Source: Stenotrophomonas indicatrix (lineage in GTDB: Bacteria; Pseudomonadota; Gammaproteobacteria; Xanthomonadales; Xanthomonadaceae). Taken from it: 64,000 nt of DNA. The notes beneath the pieces were generated by a model. The model saw only the letters and a list, made by a program, of their open reading frames with translations, was not told the origin of the DNA and made no database searches. The stretch lies in the NCBI RefSeq assembly GCF_002750975.1, contig NZ_PEJS01000001.1:744001-808000 (forward strand). Direction: 5' to 3'. Below, in pieces: positions 55,083 through 63,766 of the stretch (its first letter is position 1; every line of letters starts with the position of its first letter). Position numbers and translations under genes: made by a program.

Positions 55083-55840
55083 TGGATCACGCCATGAAGA
55101 TCGCGCCGCTATTGATCGCCGCCGGCGTGCTGGCCGCGGCACCGGCGTTCGCGCAGGCCAACACCGATCCTGCGCGCGACCCGGCGAAGACCGAGGTGTG
55201 GACGCCCGTGCCTGCAACCGTGGCCACGCCGCCGGGCAAGGCGCCGTCCGACGCCATCGTGCTGTTCGATGGCAAGGATGCCTCCGCCTGGGAGTCGGAG
55301 CAGGGCGGACGTGTGCCCTGGACCGTCGCCGACGGCGCCATGACCATCGTGCCGGGCAGCAAGGGCATCCGCACCAAGCAGCGCTTCTGCGACATCCAGC
55401 TGCATGTCGAGTGGCGCACACCCGTCGAGACCAAGGGTTTCGACGGCCAGAACCGGGGCAACAGCGGCATCTTCCTGCAGGAACTCTATGAGCTGCAGGT
55501 GCTGGACAGCTACAACAACCCGACCTATGCCAACGGCCAGGCCGGCTCCATCTACAAGCAGGCCATGCCGCTGGTGAACGCCTCGCGTGCGCCGGGGCAG
55601 TGGCAGGCCTATGACATCCTCTGGAAGGCGCCGCGCTTCTCACCGGGCGGCGGGCTCATCTCGCCGGCGCGCATCACCGTGCTGCACAACGGCGTGCTGG
55701 TGCAGGACGACACCGTGCTGGCGGGCAGGACCGAGTACATCGGCCCGCCCTCGTATTCACCGCATGCGTGCGCGCCGATCCATCTGCAGGAGCACGACGC
55801 CAAGGTCAGCTACCGCAACATCTGGGTGCGCGAGCTGTAA
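55082..55840 (+). CDS. exported DUF1080 protein (3-keto-disaccharide hydrolase family)
   Basis: 252 residues from ATG 55082 (TGATG overlap; ATG 55067 and 55094 are in frame). The signal peptide is KIAPLLIAAGVLAAAPAFAQA. The body is the concanavalin-like DUF1080 fold: AIVLFDGKDASAWES, a central FCDIQLHVEWRTPVETKGFDGQNRGNSGIFLQ, YELQVLDSYNNPTYANGQAGSIYKQ and the C-terminal VSYRNIWVREL. The family is named for hydrolysis of 3-keto-disaccharides. Next to a predicted C3 dehydrogenase it should cleave the oxidised glycosides in the periplasm. Its stop is 10 bp from the convergent cytochrome gene. Confidence 0.9.
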   Translation: MDHAMKIAPLLIAAGVLAAAPAFAQANTDPARDPAKTEVWTPVPATVATPPGKAPSDAIVLFDGKDASAWESEQGGRVPWTVADGAMTIVPGSKGIRTKQRFCDIQLHVEWRTPVETKGFDGQNRGNSGIFLQELYELQVLDSYNNPTYANGQAGSIYKQAMPLVNASRAPGQWQAYDILWKAPRFSPGGGLISPARITVLHNGVLVQDDTVLAGRTEYIGPPSYSPHACAPIHLQEHDAKVSYRNIWVREL

Positions 55841-55850
55841 CGCTGGCGGC

Positions 55851-56147
55851 CTATTTCGCCAGATAGCTGGTGATGTCGTCGATCTCCTGTTGCGACAGCT
55901 GGGAGAACGGCGGCATCAGTCCGCCGCCCTTCCTGATCTTGTCCTTGATCTGCGCGGCATCCAGGCGCTTGCCGATGTCGGTGAGCGCGGGGAATGCGCC
56001 CGGCATGCCGGCGCGATCGGCACCATGGCAGGCCGTGCAGTTCGCTGTGTAGAGCTTTGCGCCGGCTGCAGGGTCGTCCTTGGACCATGCCGTGGTTGCC
56101 AGCATCGCCGCACAGAGAATCACAGCCACTTTCAGCATCGTTTTCAA
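55851..56147 (-). CDS. periplasmic class I cytochrome c
   Basis: 98 residues (a shorter start at 56138 is possible). The signal peptide is VAVILCAAMLATTAWS, the haem site CTACH (NCTACHGADRAG) and the axial methionine probably that of GGGLMPPFSQ. It is a small c5/c-type cytochrome expected to take electrons from the GMC dehydrogenase and pass them to the respiratory chain. It is the last gene of the minus-strand operon, 18 bp after the TIM-barrel gene. Confidence 0.92.
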   Translation of the reverse strand: MKTMLKVAVILCAAMLATTAWSKDDPAAGAKLYTANCTACHGADRAGMPGAFPALTDIGKRLDAAQIKDKIRKGGGLMPPFSQLSQQEIDDITSYLAK

Positions 56148-56165
56148 TCAGGACTCCTTCGCGTA

Positions 56166-57035
56166 CTAGCGCTGCGCGCTGGCTGGCAGGCGGGGGGACA
56201 GGTGTTCACGCAGGTAGTCCGCGCCGGTCTGGATGACCTTGGCCGGATCGCGTGGCTGGTCGTGCTCGAGGATGTACCAGTGCACGCCGGCCGCTGCGGC
56301 GGCTGGCAGGATCGCGCGCCAGTCCAGCACACCCTGGCCGACGGCAGCGAAGCCGCCCTCGTCTTCGGCCTGGCCCTTGGCTGCATTGTCCTTGGCGTGC
56401 ACCGCGAACAGGCGGCCGCGGAACTTGCCGAGCATCACCGCCGGGTCCAGGCCCGCACGCGCGACCCAGGCCAGGTCCAGCTCGGTCTGCAGGTACGGCC
56501 CGGCCGCTGCGAACAGCAGTTCCAGGCCGGTCCGGCCATTGAAGTCGACCAGTTCGAAGTCATGGTTGTGGTAGGCCAGGCGCATGCCCTTGGCCCGTAC
56601 CTGCTTGGCGATCGCGCCCAGTTCCTTGCCCAGCGCGGTCCAGCCTGCGGCATCGGTCGGCCGATCCTTCGCGTCCAGGTAAGGCACCACCAGGGTGGTG
56701 TTGCCGATCGACCGGTTGAAGGCCACCACGCCGTCCAGGTCCTTGCGCAGCTCGGCCAGTTGCACGTGGGAGGAAATCGCCCTGATCGAATACCGGTCCA
56801 GCAACTGCTTGAGTTCGCTGGCGCTGACGCCCTGCGTGCCCACCGTTTCCACCGCATCCACGCCGGCGTCATGGACGATCTTCAACTGCTGGTCGAGCGG
56901 GCCGGCGTTGCGCAGTGAGTACATCTGCACGGCGATGGGCTTGTGCGGGCTGACGGCTTCGTGTGCCAGGACGGGCAGGGTAGCGAACAGCAGCAGGGCG
57001 AGGGTGGCAGTTCTGCGGGCAGGCGTGTTCATCAT
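56166..57035 (-). CDS. exported TIM-barrel sugar isomerase/epimerase-like protein
   Basis: 289 residues from ATG 57035. A Sec-type leader (MMNTPARRTATLALLLFATLPVLAHE) precedes an AP-endonuclease/xylose-isomerase-like TIM barrel: IAVQMYSLRNAGPLDQQL, ISSHVQLAEL, MRLAYHNHDFEL, LQTELDLAWVARAG, LFAVHAKDNAA and WYILEHDQPRDP. The His/Glu/Asp pattern for a divalent metal is intact. It is the second TIM-barrel protein of the regulon predicted to work outside the cytoplasm; a role in epimerising or cleaving keto-sugars is inferred from the operon. Confidence 0.87.
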   Translation of the reverse strand: MMNTPARRTATLALLLFATLPVLAHEAVSPHKPIAVQMYSLRNAGPLDQQLKIVHDAGVDAVETVGTQGVSASELKQLLDRYSIRAISSHVQLAELRKDLDGVVAFNRSIGNTTLVVPYLDAKDRPTDAAGWTALGKELGAIAKQVRAKGMRLAYHNHDFELVDFNGRTGLELLFAAAGPYLQTELDLAWVARAGLDPAVMLGKFRGRLFAVHAKDNAAKGQAEDEGGFAAVGQGVLDWRAILPAAAAAGVHWYILEHDQPRDPAKVIQTGADYLREHLSPRLPASAQR

Positions 57036-57051
57036 GAGATGCTCCCGGGGT

Positions 57052-58176
57052 TCAACCGATGGCGGTCCAGGCACGGGTCCTGGCCGAGGTGATGACGCGG
57101 TCGACGATCAGCGCCGAGCGCACGCCGTCTTCGAAGGTGGGCAGGCCATCCGGTCGCTCGCCTTCGATGGCGCGGTAGGTGTCGGCGACGAATGCCTCGA
57201 AGCAGTGGCCGTAGCCCTGCGCGTGCCCGGCCGGCAACAGCGACAGCCGGCGCTGTTCGATACTGCCGGCGCCTGGCCCACGCACGAAGACTTCCTCGCG
57301 CTGGTCGGGCTTGCCGATCCACAGCCGCTCGGCGTCTTCCTGGTTGAACGCCACGCTGGCCCTGGCACCATCAATCTCGAACCAGAGGCGGTTGTGGCGT
57401 CCGGCCGATACCTGGCTGACCGTCAACGATGCCAGCGTCCCGGCGCCGGTACGGAACATCGCTGCCGCCACGTCCTCGCTGGTGACCGCCTGCATCGCGG
57501 CACCGGCCGCTGCTGTGGTGAAGCTCTGCCCGGTGTCGGTGCTGCGTTCGGCGATCACCGTGTCGAACGCCGCGCTGACCTCGGTGAAGCGCTCGCCGCT
57601 GACCCATTCCACCAGGTCACACCAGTGCGAGCCGATGTCGGCGAACACGCGCGACGCGCCGCCCAGCGCCGGGTCCACGCGCCAGTTGTTGCTGGCCGGG
57701 TCCAGCAGCCAGTCCTGCAGGTAGCTGCCATGAATCAGGTGCAGCGGCCCCAGTTCGCCATGGGCGATGCGTGCGCGCGCCTCGCGGACCACCGGGTGGA
57801 AGCGGTAGACGAAGGGCACCGTGGCGACCAGCGCGTTGGCGGCCGCCAACGCTGCCAGCGCCCGGGCGTCTTCCAGCGTGGTGGCCAGCGGCTTCTCGCA
57901 GACCACGTGCTTGCCGGCTTCCAGTGCGGCCTGTGCCATGGGACGGTGCAGGTGGTTGGGCGTGCATACGTGCACGACCTGCACCTGTGGGTCGGCGACC
58001 ACCTCCTCGATGTCCCGATAGGCACGCGGGACACCCCACGCCTGCGCCACATCGCGTGCGCGCTGCGGAGAAGAGGCGGCCACGCCACGGATGTCGGCAC
58101 CCGCCAGCAGCGCCGCGCGACGGTGCACGGCACCGATCATTCCCGTGCCGACGATGGCGATTCCAGGCTTTGGCAT
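57052..58176 (-). CDS. Gfo/Idh/MocA family NAD(P)-dependent oxidoreductase
   Basis: 374 residues. The Rossmann motif is IAIVGTGMIGAVHRRAALLAG, followed by CTPNHLHRPMAQAALEAGKHVVCEKPLA with the family EKP lysine, and the catalytic DIGSHWCDLVEW. No signal peptide, so cytoplasmic. Family members oxidise or reduce sugar hydroxyls; in a 3-keto pathway this one would reduce the imported 3-keto-sugar back to glucose or a derivative. It is spaced 12 and 16 bp from its operon neighbours. Confidence 0.92.
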   Translation of the reverse strand: MPKPGIAIVGTGMIGAVHRRAALLAGADIRGVAASSPQRARDVAQAWGVPRAYRDIEEVVADPQVQVVHVCTPNHLHRPMAQAALEAGKHVVCEKPLATTLEDARALAALAAANALVATVPFVYRFHPVVREARARIAHGELGPLHLIHGSYLQDWLLDPASNNWRVDPALGGASRVFADIGSHWCDLVEWVSGERFTEVSAAFDTVIAERSTDTGQSFTTAAAGAAMQAVTSEDVAAAMFRTGAGTLASLTVSQVSAGRHNRLWFEIDGARASVAFNQEDAERLWIGKPDQREEVFVRGPGAGSIEQRRLSLLPAGHAQGYGHCFEAFVADTYRAIEGERPDGLPTFEDGVRSALIVDRVITSARTRAWTAIG

Positions 58177-58188
58177 CAGGTAGGGTCC

Positions 58189-59406
58189 TCAGGGCGTGGA
58201 AGGTGCGGCCGCAACCACTGGCCGGTCGCGGAACAGCAGCAGGAAGGCGATCAGCACGAGCAGCGCGACCCCTGCCGGGAACAGCCAGATCTGCTGCCAG
58301 TCCGGACCGGCTGCAGTGGTGAAGTGCTCCACCACCGCGCCGGACAGGAACGTACCGATCAGCATGCCCACGCCATACGTGGCCAGGGTGATGAATCCCT
58401 GCGCGCTGCTGCGCGCGGCCGGGCCGGCATGCGCATCGGTGTAGATCTGGCCGGTGACGAAGAAGAAGTCGTAGCAGATGCCGTGCAGCACGATGCCGAT
58501 CACCAGCAGCGAGAAGCCGCCGCCCGCATCGCCAAAGGCGAACATGACGTAACGCACGACCCATGCGGCCATGCCCACCGCCAGCATCGTCTTCACCCCC
58601 AGCCGCACGAACAGGAACGGCATGGCCAGCATCAGCAGGACTTCGGAGACCTGTCCCAGCGACTGCAGGCCCGCCGCGCCGCGCACGCCCAGGTCGTTGA
58701 GATACGGGTTGGTGAAGTTGTAGTAGAACGCCAGCGGGATGCAGATCGCGATGGACGCAAGGAAGAACACCAGGTACGAGCGTGACTTCAGCAGGCGCAG
58801 CGAATCCAGCCCCAGGATCTGCCCCAGGCCGGCATCGCGCTGCCGTGCCAGCGGCGGGGTGTGCGGCAGGGTGAACGCATACAGGCCCAGCGCCAGCGAC
58901 GCCACCGCCGCCATCCGGAAGGTCAGCTCGAGCCGGTGCGCCTGTTCCCAGCCCAGCCAGCCGATCAGCACGCCTGCCACGATCCAGCCGACGCTGCCGG
59001 CCACCCGCACCAGCGGGAACTGTTTCTCGGGCGATTGCATGTGCCGCATCGCCACGCTGTTGGCCAGTGCCAGCGTCGGCATGAACAGCAGCATGTAGCC
59101 CATGACGCAGGCGGAGAACATGCTGAAGCTGGTTGCGGTGGACGCCAGCCACATCAGCACTGCGCCAGCCAGGTGCAGGACCGCAAGGATGCGCTGCGCC
59201 GCGAAGTAGCGGTCAGCGATCAAACCGACCAGGAAAGGCGCGACGATGGCACCGATGGACTGGCTGAGGAAGGCCGTCGCCACCTGGCTTGCGCTGGCCT
59301 GCAGCGGGCCCTGCACCAGATAGGTTCCCAGGGTGACGAACCATGCCCCCCAGATGAAGAACTGCAGAAACATCATCGCGCCCAAGCGCGACATGGTGTG
59401 CGTCAT
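58189..59406 (-). CDS. MFS permease (NupG/nucleoside-proton-symporter-like)
   Basis: 405 residues from ATG 59406 with 12 predicted helices. The start SRLGAMMFLQFFIWGAWFVTLGTYL and the segment FFVTGQIYTDAHAGPAARSSAQGF resemble the nucleoside-H+ symporter group. In sugar-catabolic operons such permeases import unusual monosaccharides. Here it is expected to move the product of periplasmic cleavage, for instance a 3-keto-hexose, into the cytoplasm. It lies 26 bp after the epimerase gene. Confidence 0.88.
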   Translation of the reverse strand: MTHTMSRLGAMMFLQFFIWGAWFVTLGTYLVQGPLQASASQVATAFLSQSIGAIVAPFLVGLIADRYFAAQRILAVLHLAGAVLMWLASTATSFSMFSACVMGYMLLFMPTLALANSVAMRHMQSPEKQFPLVRVAGSVGWIVAGVLIGWLGWEQAHRLELTFRMAAVASLALGLYAFTLPHTPPLARQRDAGLGQILGLDSLRLLKSRSYLVFFLASIAICIPLAFYYNFTNPYLNDLGVRGAAGLQSLGQVSEVLLMLAMPFLFVRLGVKTMLAVGMAAWVVRYVMFAFGDAGGGFSLLVIGIVLHGICYDFFFVTGQIYTDAHAGPAARSSAQGFITLATYGVGMLIGTFLSGAVVEHFTTAAGPDWQQIWLFPAGVALLVLIAFLLLFRDRPVVAAAPSTP

Positions 59407-59432
59407 GGCTTGCCCTCCCAGGCAGTGATGTC

Positions 59433-60485
59433 TCAGATCCCGAGCATGCGGCGCAGTGATCCGGGATCGGTGCCGCTGTCGGCAAAGTCGTCGAAGGCGC
59501 GTCCGGTCACGCGGATGATGTGGTCGCGGATGAAGGCGGCTCCTTCCCGTGCACCGTCTTCCGGGTGCTTCAGGCAGCACTCCCATTCCAGCACCGCCCA
59601 GCCGGGGAAGTCGTACTGGGCGAATTTCGAGAAGATCGCCTTGAAGTCGATCTGCCCATCGCCGAGTGAACGGAACCGGCCCGGACGATCGATCCAGTCC
59701 TGGTAGCCGCCATACACGCCACTGCTGGCACTGGGGTGATATTCCGCGTCCTTGACGTGGAAGATGCCGATGCGATCGTGGTAACGGTCGATGAAGCCGA
59801 GGTAGTCCATCTGCTGCAGCAGCAGGTGGCTGGGGTCGTACAGGATTTTCGCGCGGGGATGGTGGTCCACCACGTCGAGGAAGCGCTCGAAGGTCGCGCC
59901 GTCATGCAGGTCCTCGCCGGGATGGATCTCGAAGCACAGGTCCACGCCGCAGGCGTCAAAGGCATCCAGGATCGGGCGCCAGCGTCGGCCGAGTTCGGCG
60001 AAGGCTTCGTCCACCAGCCCGGGTGGCCGCTGCGGCCAGGGATAGAAGTAAGGCCAGGCCAGTGCGCCGGAGAACGTGGCATGCGCGGTCAGCCCCAGGC
60101 GCTGGCTGGCCTTGGCGGCCAGCAGCAGCTGCTCCACCGCCCAGGCCTGGCGGGCGGCCGGATCGCCACGCTTGTCCGGCGGCGCGAATCCGTCGAACAG
60201 GCTGTCATAGGCCGGATGGACGGCAACCAGCTGCCCCTGCAGGTGGGTGGACAGCTCGGTGATCTGCAGGCCATGTCCGCCCAGCATGCCGCTGACGTCG
60301 TCGCAGTACGCCTGGCTGCGCGCCGCCTCGGCCAGATCGAACAGGTGGGGCGCGCTGGTCGGCACTTGTACGCCAGAATAGTCCAGCCCCGCGGCCCATC
60401 CGGCCAGCGTGTCCAGCCGATCAAAGGGAGGTGTGTCGCCGATGAACTGCGCCAGGAACAGCGCTGGACCCTTGAGCGTCTTCAC
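59433..60485 (-). CDS. cytoplasmic TIM-barrel sugar isomerase/epimerase-like protein
   Basis: 350 residues from a GTG at 60485, which has GAGGG 9 bp upstream. A TTG at 60506 is in frame but lies inside the operator palindrome. Metal-site motifs of the epimerase barrel are present: VDLCFEIHPGEDLHDG, ILYDPSHLLLQQMDY, IGIFHVKDAEYHPS and WAVLEWECCLKHPED. It has no leader, so it is the cytoplasmic member of the three TIM-barrel proteins of the regulon. It is the first gene of the minus-strand operon. Confidence 0.88.
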   Translation of the reverse strand: MKTLKGPALFLAQFIGDTPPFDRLDTLAGWAAGLDYSGVQVPTSAPHLFDLAEAARSQAYCDDVSGMLGGHGLQITELSTHLQGQLVAVHPAYDSLFDGFAPPDKRGDPAARQAWAVEQLLLAAKASQRLGLTAHATFSGALAWPYFYPWPQRPPGLVDEAFAELGRRWRPILDAFDACGVDLCFEIHPGEDLHDGATFERFLDVVDHHPRAKILYDPSHLLLQQMDYLGFIDRYHDRIGIFHVKDAEYHPSASSGVYGGYQDWIDRPGRFRSLGDGQIDFKAIFSKFAQYDFPGWAVLEWECCLKHPEDGAREGAAFIRDHIIRVTGRAFDDFADSGTDPGSLRRMLGI

Positions 60486-60501
60486 GTTGATTCGCCCTCG
60501 A

Positions 60502-60520
60502 TGCAATCGATTGCATTATC
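60502..60520 (-). promoter_or_regulatory. operator of the 3-keto-glycoside regulon (site 2) in the divergent promoter region
   Basis: TGCAATCGATTGCA at 60502-60515, identical to site 1; with flanks it is a 16-bp perfect palindrome (60501-60516). On the minus strand GATAAT, a -10-like box, overlaps its edge (60520-60515). It lies between the minus-strand operon and the plus-strand LacI gene, so one site could control both. Confidence 0.8.
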
Positions 60521-60580
60521 CTAGCAGGGGCATTCGAAAGACCCGTTGTGCACTGCACAGCGAAAGGAAGAGGTAGCGCC

Positions 60581-61588
60581 ATGGCCACCATCTACGACAT
60601 CGCAAGGCACGTCGGCGTCTCCGCAGGCACGGTGTCGCGAGCGCTTTCCCGGCCGGACAAAGTGCTGCCGGCTACTCGCGCGCGCATCGAGCAGGCCGCT
60701 GCTGCGCTGGGCTACGTGCCCAACACGGTGGCCAGGACACTCAAGACCCAGCGCAGCGGCAAGATCCTGGTCACCGTGCCGGACATCGCCAACCCGTTCT
60801 TCGCGCAGATCCTGCAGGGCGCGGAGGATGCGGCGCAGGCCGTTGGCTACGCCGTTCTGCTGGGCGACACCCAGAACCTGCCCGAGCGCGAGGAGCGCTA
60901 CGCGCAGATGCTCCGGCGCAACGAGGCCGATGGTCTGATCGTGCTGGGGCATCGCCTGCCGCCGACGGCGCGCGAGATTGTCCAGCAACGAGGTACCGCT
61001 GCACCGGTGGTCAATGGATGCGAATTCGATCCCGCGCTGGGCATCCCCAGCGTCCACATCGACAACGCGGCCGCCGCGCGCGCTGTGATGGAGCACCTGT
61101 ACGGACTGGGGCACGAGCGGATCGCTGTGGTGGGCGGACCGCCCGACAATCCCCTGCACACGCAACGGCTGGAAGGCGTGCGCGCCGCCGGCAGGGCGCG
61201 TGGCCGCCTGCGCCACCTCAGTGTCGTGCCGGGTGACTTTTCCGTGGAGTCCGGCCATGCGGCCGCGATGGCGCTGCTGCCGCCCGCAACCGCACCCACC
61301 GCGATCTTCTGCTTCAGCGACCAGATGGCGCTGGGTGCGTTGGCAGCCTGCCGTGACCTGGGCATCCGCGTGCCGGATGACGTCTCCATCGTCGGCTTCG
61401 ACGACCTGGCGTCATCGCGTTACCTCACGCCTCCGTTGACGACCATCAGGCAACCGATGCGCGAGATCGGTGAGCGCGCGGTCAACCTGCTGCTCGCCAT
61501 CATCGAACAGGTCGATGTACCGCTTCAGCAGACGCTGGATTTCAGCGTGATGCTGCGGGGTTCGACGGCCCCGCCCAAGGGTCGCTGA
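60581..61588 (+). CDS. LacI-family regulator of the 3-keto-glycoside regulon (predicted)
   Basis: 335 residues from ATG 60581 (AAAGGAAGAGG ribosome-binding region). The helix-turn-helix is TIYDIARHVGVSAGTVSRALSRPDKV, followed by the hinge and a sugar-binding-protein-like effector domain (GKILVTVPDIANPFFAQILQGAEDAAQ, VGFDDLASSRYLTPPLTTIRQPM). It is divergent from the minus-strand operon across operator site 2. The identical site at the plus-strand operon makes it the probable common repressor, relieved by a pathway sugar. Confidence 0.93.
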   Translation: MATIYDIARHVGVSAGTVSRALSRPDKVLPATRARIEQAAAALGYVPNTVARTLKTQRSGKILVTVPDIANPFFAQILQGAEDAAQAVGYAVLLGDTQNLPEREERYAQMLRRNEADGLIVLGHRLPPTAREIVQQRGTAAPVVNGCEFDPALGIPSVHIDNAAAARAVMEHLYGLGHERIAVVGGPPDNPLHTQRLEGVRAAGRARGRLRHLSVVPGDFSVESGHAAAMALLPPATAPTAIFCFSDQMALGALAACRDLGIRVPDDVSIVGFDDLASSRYLTPPLTTIRQPMREIGERAVNLLLAIIEQVDVPLQQTLDFSVMLRGSTAPPKGR

Positions 61589-61627
61589 GGCAAGGGCAGG
61601 GCGGCGGGATGCCGCGCTTTGCCCGGC

Positions 61628-62020
61628 TCAGGGCTTGCCGCGCCTGGCGTCCACGCTGAAGCGGCCAGGCCCGCTGCAGGCCAGCAGCAGGAAGCCGCCG
61701 GCGATGGCCAGATTTTTCAGGAACATGATCTGCTGCACCGGGTCGGCGAGCTGGTGGTGGAAGATGAAGGCCGTGACCAGGCTGAAGGCGGCCAGCACCG
61801 CTGCCACTGCCCGGGTCTGGAAACCGAGCAGGATGCACAGGGCCGTGCCGATCTCGAACAGGATGGTGGGCCACAACAGGATGCCGGGAAGACCCATCGC
61901 CGCCATGTAGCCCTGTGTTGCCGCCGGGTCGGACAGCTTGCCCAGGCCCGATACCAGGAACAGCAGCATCAGCAATACGCGGGCGGCCAGCTTCGCAAGG
62001 GAGTGAAGTGATGTGTCCAC
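61628..62020 (-). CDS. DoxX-family membrane protein
   Basis: 130 residues from a GTG at 62020. It has four predicted spans and the DoxX signature: LMLLFLVSGLGKLSDPAATQGYMAAMGLPG, LFEIGTALCILLGF, VLAAFSLVTAFIFHH and FLKNLAIAGGFLLLA. DoxX proteins have loosely defined roles in quinone or thiosulfate redox stress. A longer in-frame start at 62128 lacks family similarity. It lies 187 bp downstream of acr3 and may or may not be part of that operon. Confidence 0.85.
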   Translation of the reverse strand: MDTSLHSLAKLAARVLLMLLFLVSGLGKLSDPAATQGYMAAMGLPGILLWPTILFEIGTALCILLGFQTRAVAAVLAAFSLVTAFIFHHQLADPVQQIMFLKNLAIAGGFLLLACSGPGRFSVDARRGKP

Positions 62021-62207
62021 GGCAACGTCCTCAGGGTGGGCAGGGCGGGGGATGATCAACAACCATGCAGGGCGGTATGCCCTTGCCCAACCGACCGGGC
62101 GCTGCAGCAGGAGCTCCTGTCCGGCCATCGAATCCCATCACGGGTGAAGTGGATGTTGAGAGCGATGGCGCCGGCAGCTTGGGCGACCTGCGCGGTGCGT
62201 CCTTGCC

Positions 62208-63248
62208 TCAGCGCCGCTCGTACCAACCGCGCGATGCATTGACGATGCGCACCACCGACAGCATCACCGGTACTTCGATCAGCACGCCGACCACGGTCGC
62301 CAACGCCGCGCCGGAATGCACGCCGAACAGGCCCACGGCGGTGGCCACGGCCAGTTCGAAGAAGTTGCTGGCGCCGATCAGCGCCGAGGGACCGGCCACG
62401 CAGTGGGCAACCCCCAGGCGCCGGTTGAGCAGGTAGGCCAGCCCGGAGTTGAAGTAGACCTGGATCAGGATCGGCACCGCCAGGATGGCGATGACCAGCG
62501 GCTGCTGCACGATCTGCTCGCCCTGGAAACCGAACAACAGCACCAGCGTCAGCAGCAGGGCCAGCAGCGAGACCGGGCCCAGCGTGCGCAGCGCGGACTG
62601 CAGGCCAGCCTGGCCGCGACGGGCCAGCATCCAGCGCCGCAGCAGTGCGGCCACCAGCACCGGCGCGATGATGTACAGCGACACCGACAGCAGCAGCGTG
62701 TCCCATGGCACGCTGATCGCCGACAGGCCCAGCAGCAGCGCCACCACCGGTGCATAGGCCACCACCATGATCGCGTCGTTCAACGCCACCTGGCTGAGGG
62801 TGAAATTGGCATCGCCGCGGCACAGGTTGCTCCACACGAAGACCATCGCGGTGCAGGGCGCTGCTGCCAGCAGGATCAGCCCGGCGATGTAGCTGTCGAT
62901 CTGCGCGGCGGGCAGCGCGTCGGCGAACACGTGGCGCAGGAAGAACCAACCCAGCAACGCCATCGAGAAAGGCTTGACTGCCCAGTTGATGAACAGCGTT
63001 ACGCCGATGCCTTTCCAGTGCTGGCCGAGCTGGCGCATCGCACTGAAATCAACCCGCAGCAGCATCGGGATGATCATCAGCCAGATCAGCACCGCGATGG
63101 GCAGGTTGACCTTGGCCACCTCCGCCGACGCCAGCGCAGCGAATGGCTGCGGCAGCGCGTGGCCAAGCAGGGTGCCGGCCACCATGCACAGCGCCACCCA
63201 CAGGGTCAGGTAACGCTCGAACAATCCCATCGGTGCCGGTGCGCTCAC
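62208..63248 (-). CDS. acr3: arsenite efflux transporter Acr3
   Basis: 346 residues from a GTG at 63248 whose GTGA overlaps the stop of arsC. Ten predicted helices; LPIAVLIWLMIIPMLLRVDF, the conserved cysteine segment LAAAPCTAMVFVWSNL, and GASNFFELAVATAVGLFG are ACR3 hallmarks. It exports arsenite across the inner membrane by proton exchange. It is translationally coupled to the reductase that supplies arsenite. Confidence 0.94.
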   Translation of the reverse strand: MSAPAPMGLFERYLTLWVALCMVAGTLLGHALPQPFAALASAEVAKVNLPIAVLIWLMIIPMLLRVDFSAMRQLGQHWKGIGVTLFINWAVKPFSMALLGWFFLRHVFADALPAAQIDSYIAGLILLAAAPCTAMVFVWSNLCRGDANFTLSQVALNDAIMVVAYAPVVALLLGLSAISVPWDTLLLSVSLYIIAPVLVAALLRRWMLARRGQAGLQSALRTLGPVSLLALLLTLVLLFGFQGEQIVQQPLVIAILAVPILIQVYFNSGLAYLLNRRLGVAHCVAGPSALIGASNFFELAVATAVGLFGVHSGAALATVVGVLIEVPVMLSVVRIVNASRGWYERR

Positions 63249-63751
63249 GCCTGGCCGTCCCCGGGCTGCACGAAACCAATGCGATCCAGCGCGTCTTTCA
63301 ACGGCCTGCGGTCGGACCATGTAGCTGCGGGCAATGCCAGCAGGGCCAGCAACCGTGCCTTGACGATGGCATGGGCCTGCGCGAATGCAGCCGCCTTGTC
63401 CTCCGCGCTGCCATCGACGGCGGCCGGATCAGGCAGGCCCCAGTGCGCGCGCACGAAATCGCCGAACACCACCGGGCATGCCTCGGCGGCCGCGGCATCG
63501 CAGACCGTGATCACCAGGTCCATCGGCGCGCCGTCGGCGAACTCGTCCCACGATTTGCTGCGCAGGCCTGCCGTTGCAATACCCTCGGCCTGCAATTGCG
63601 CAAGTGCGAACGGATTGACCTCGCCGGTGGGCTGGCTGCCGGCGCTGAAGACCTCGAAGCGATGACCGGCCCACGCCCGCAGCGTGGCTTCGGCAAGGAC
63701 GCTGCGGGCGGAATTGCCCGTGCACAGGAACAGGACGCGTTGGGTGGTCAC
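63245..63751 (-). CDS. arsC: arsenate reductase ArsC (low-molecular-weight phosphatase type)
   Basis: 168 residues. The P-loop CTGNSARS (C10) is at the N-terminus and the general-acid aspartate is in WGLPDPAAVDG. The further cysteine of DLVITVCDAAAAEACP is placed as in the thioredoxin- or glutaredoxin-recycled LMW-PTP class. It reduces arsenate to arsenite for Acr3. It is followed by a 4-nt overlap with acr3. Confidence 0.93.
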   Translation of the reverse strand: MTTQRVLFLCTGNSARSVLAEATLRAWAGHRFEVFSAGSQPTGEVNPFALAQLQAEGIATAGLRSKSWDEFADGAPMDLVITVCDAAAAEACPVVFGDFVRAHWGLPDPAAVDGSAEDKAAAFAQAHAIVKARLLALLALPAATWSDRRPLKDALDRIGFVQPGDGQA

Positions 63752-63766
63752 GAAGCAGATCTCCGG

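Noticed and set aside
60486..60506. TTG start of the epimerase gene inside the operator
   Set aside because: A GTG at 60485 with a GAGGG ribosome-binding site is better placed, and the TTG falls in the palindrome.
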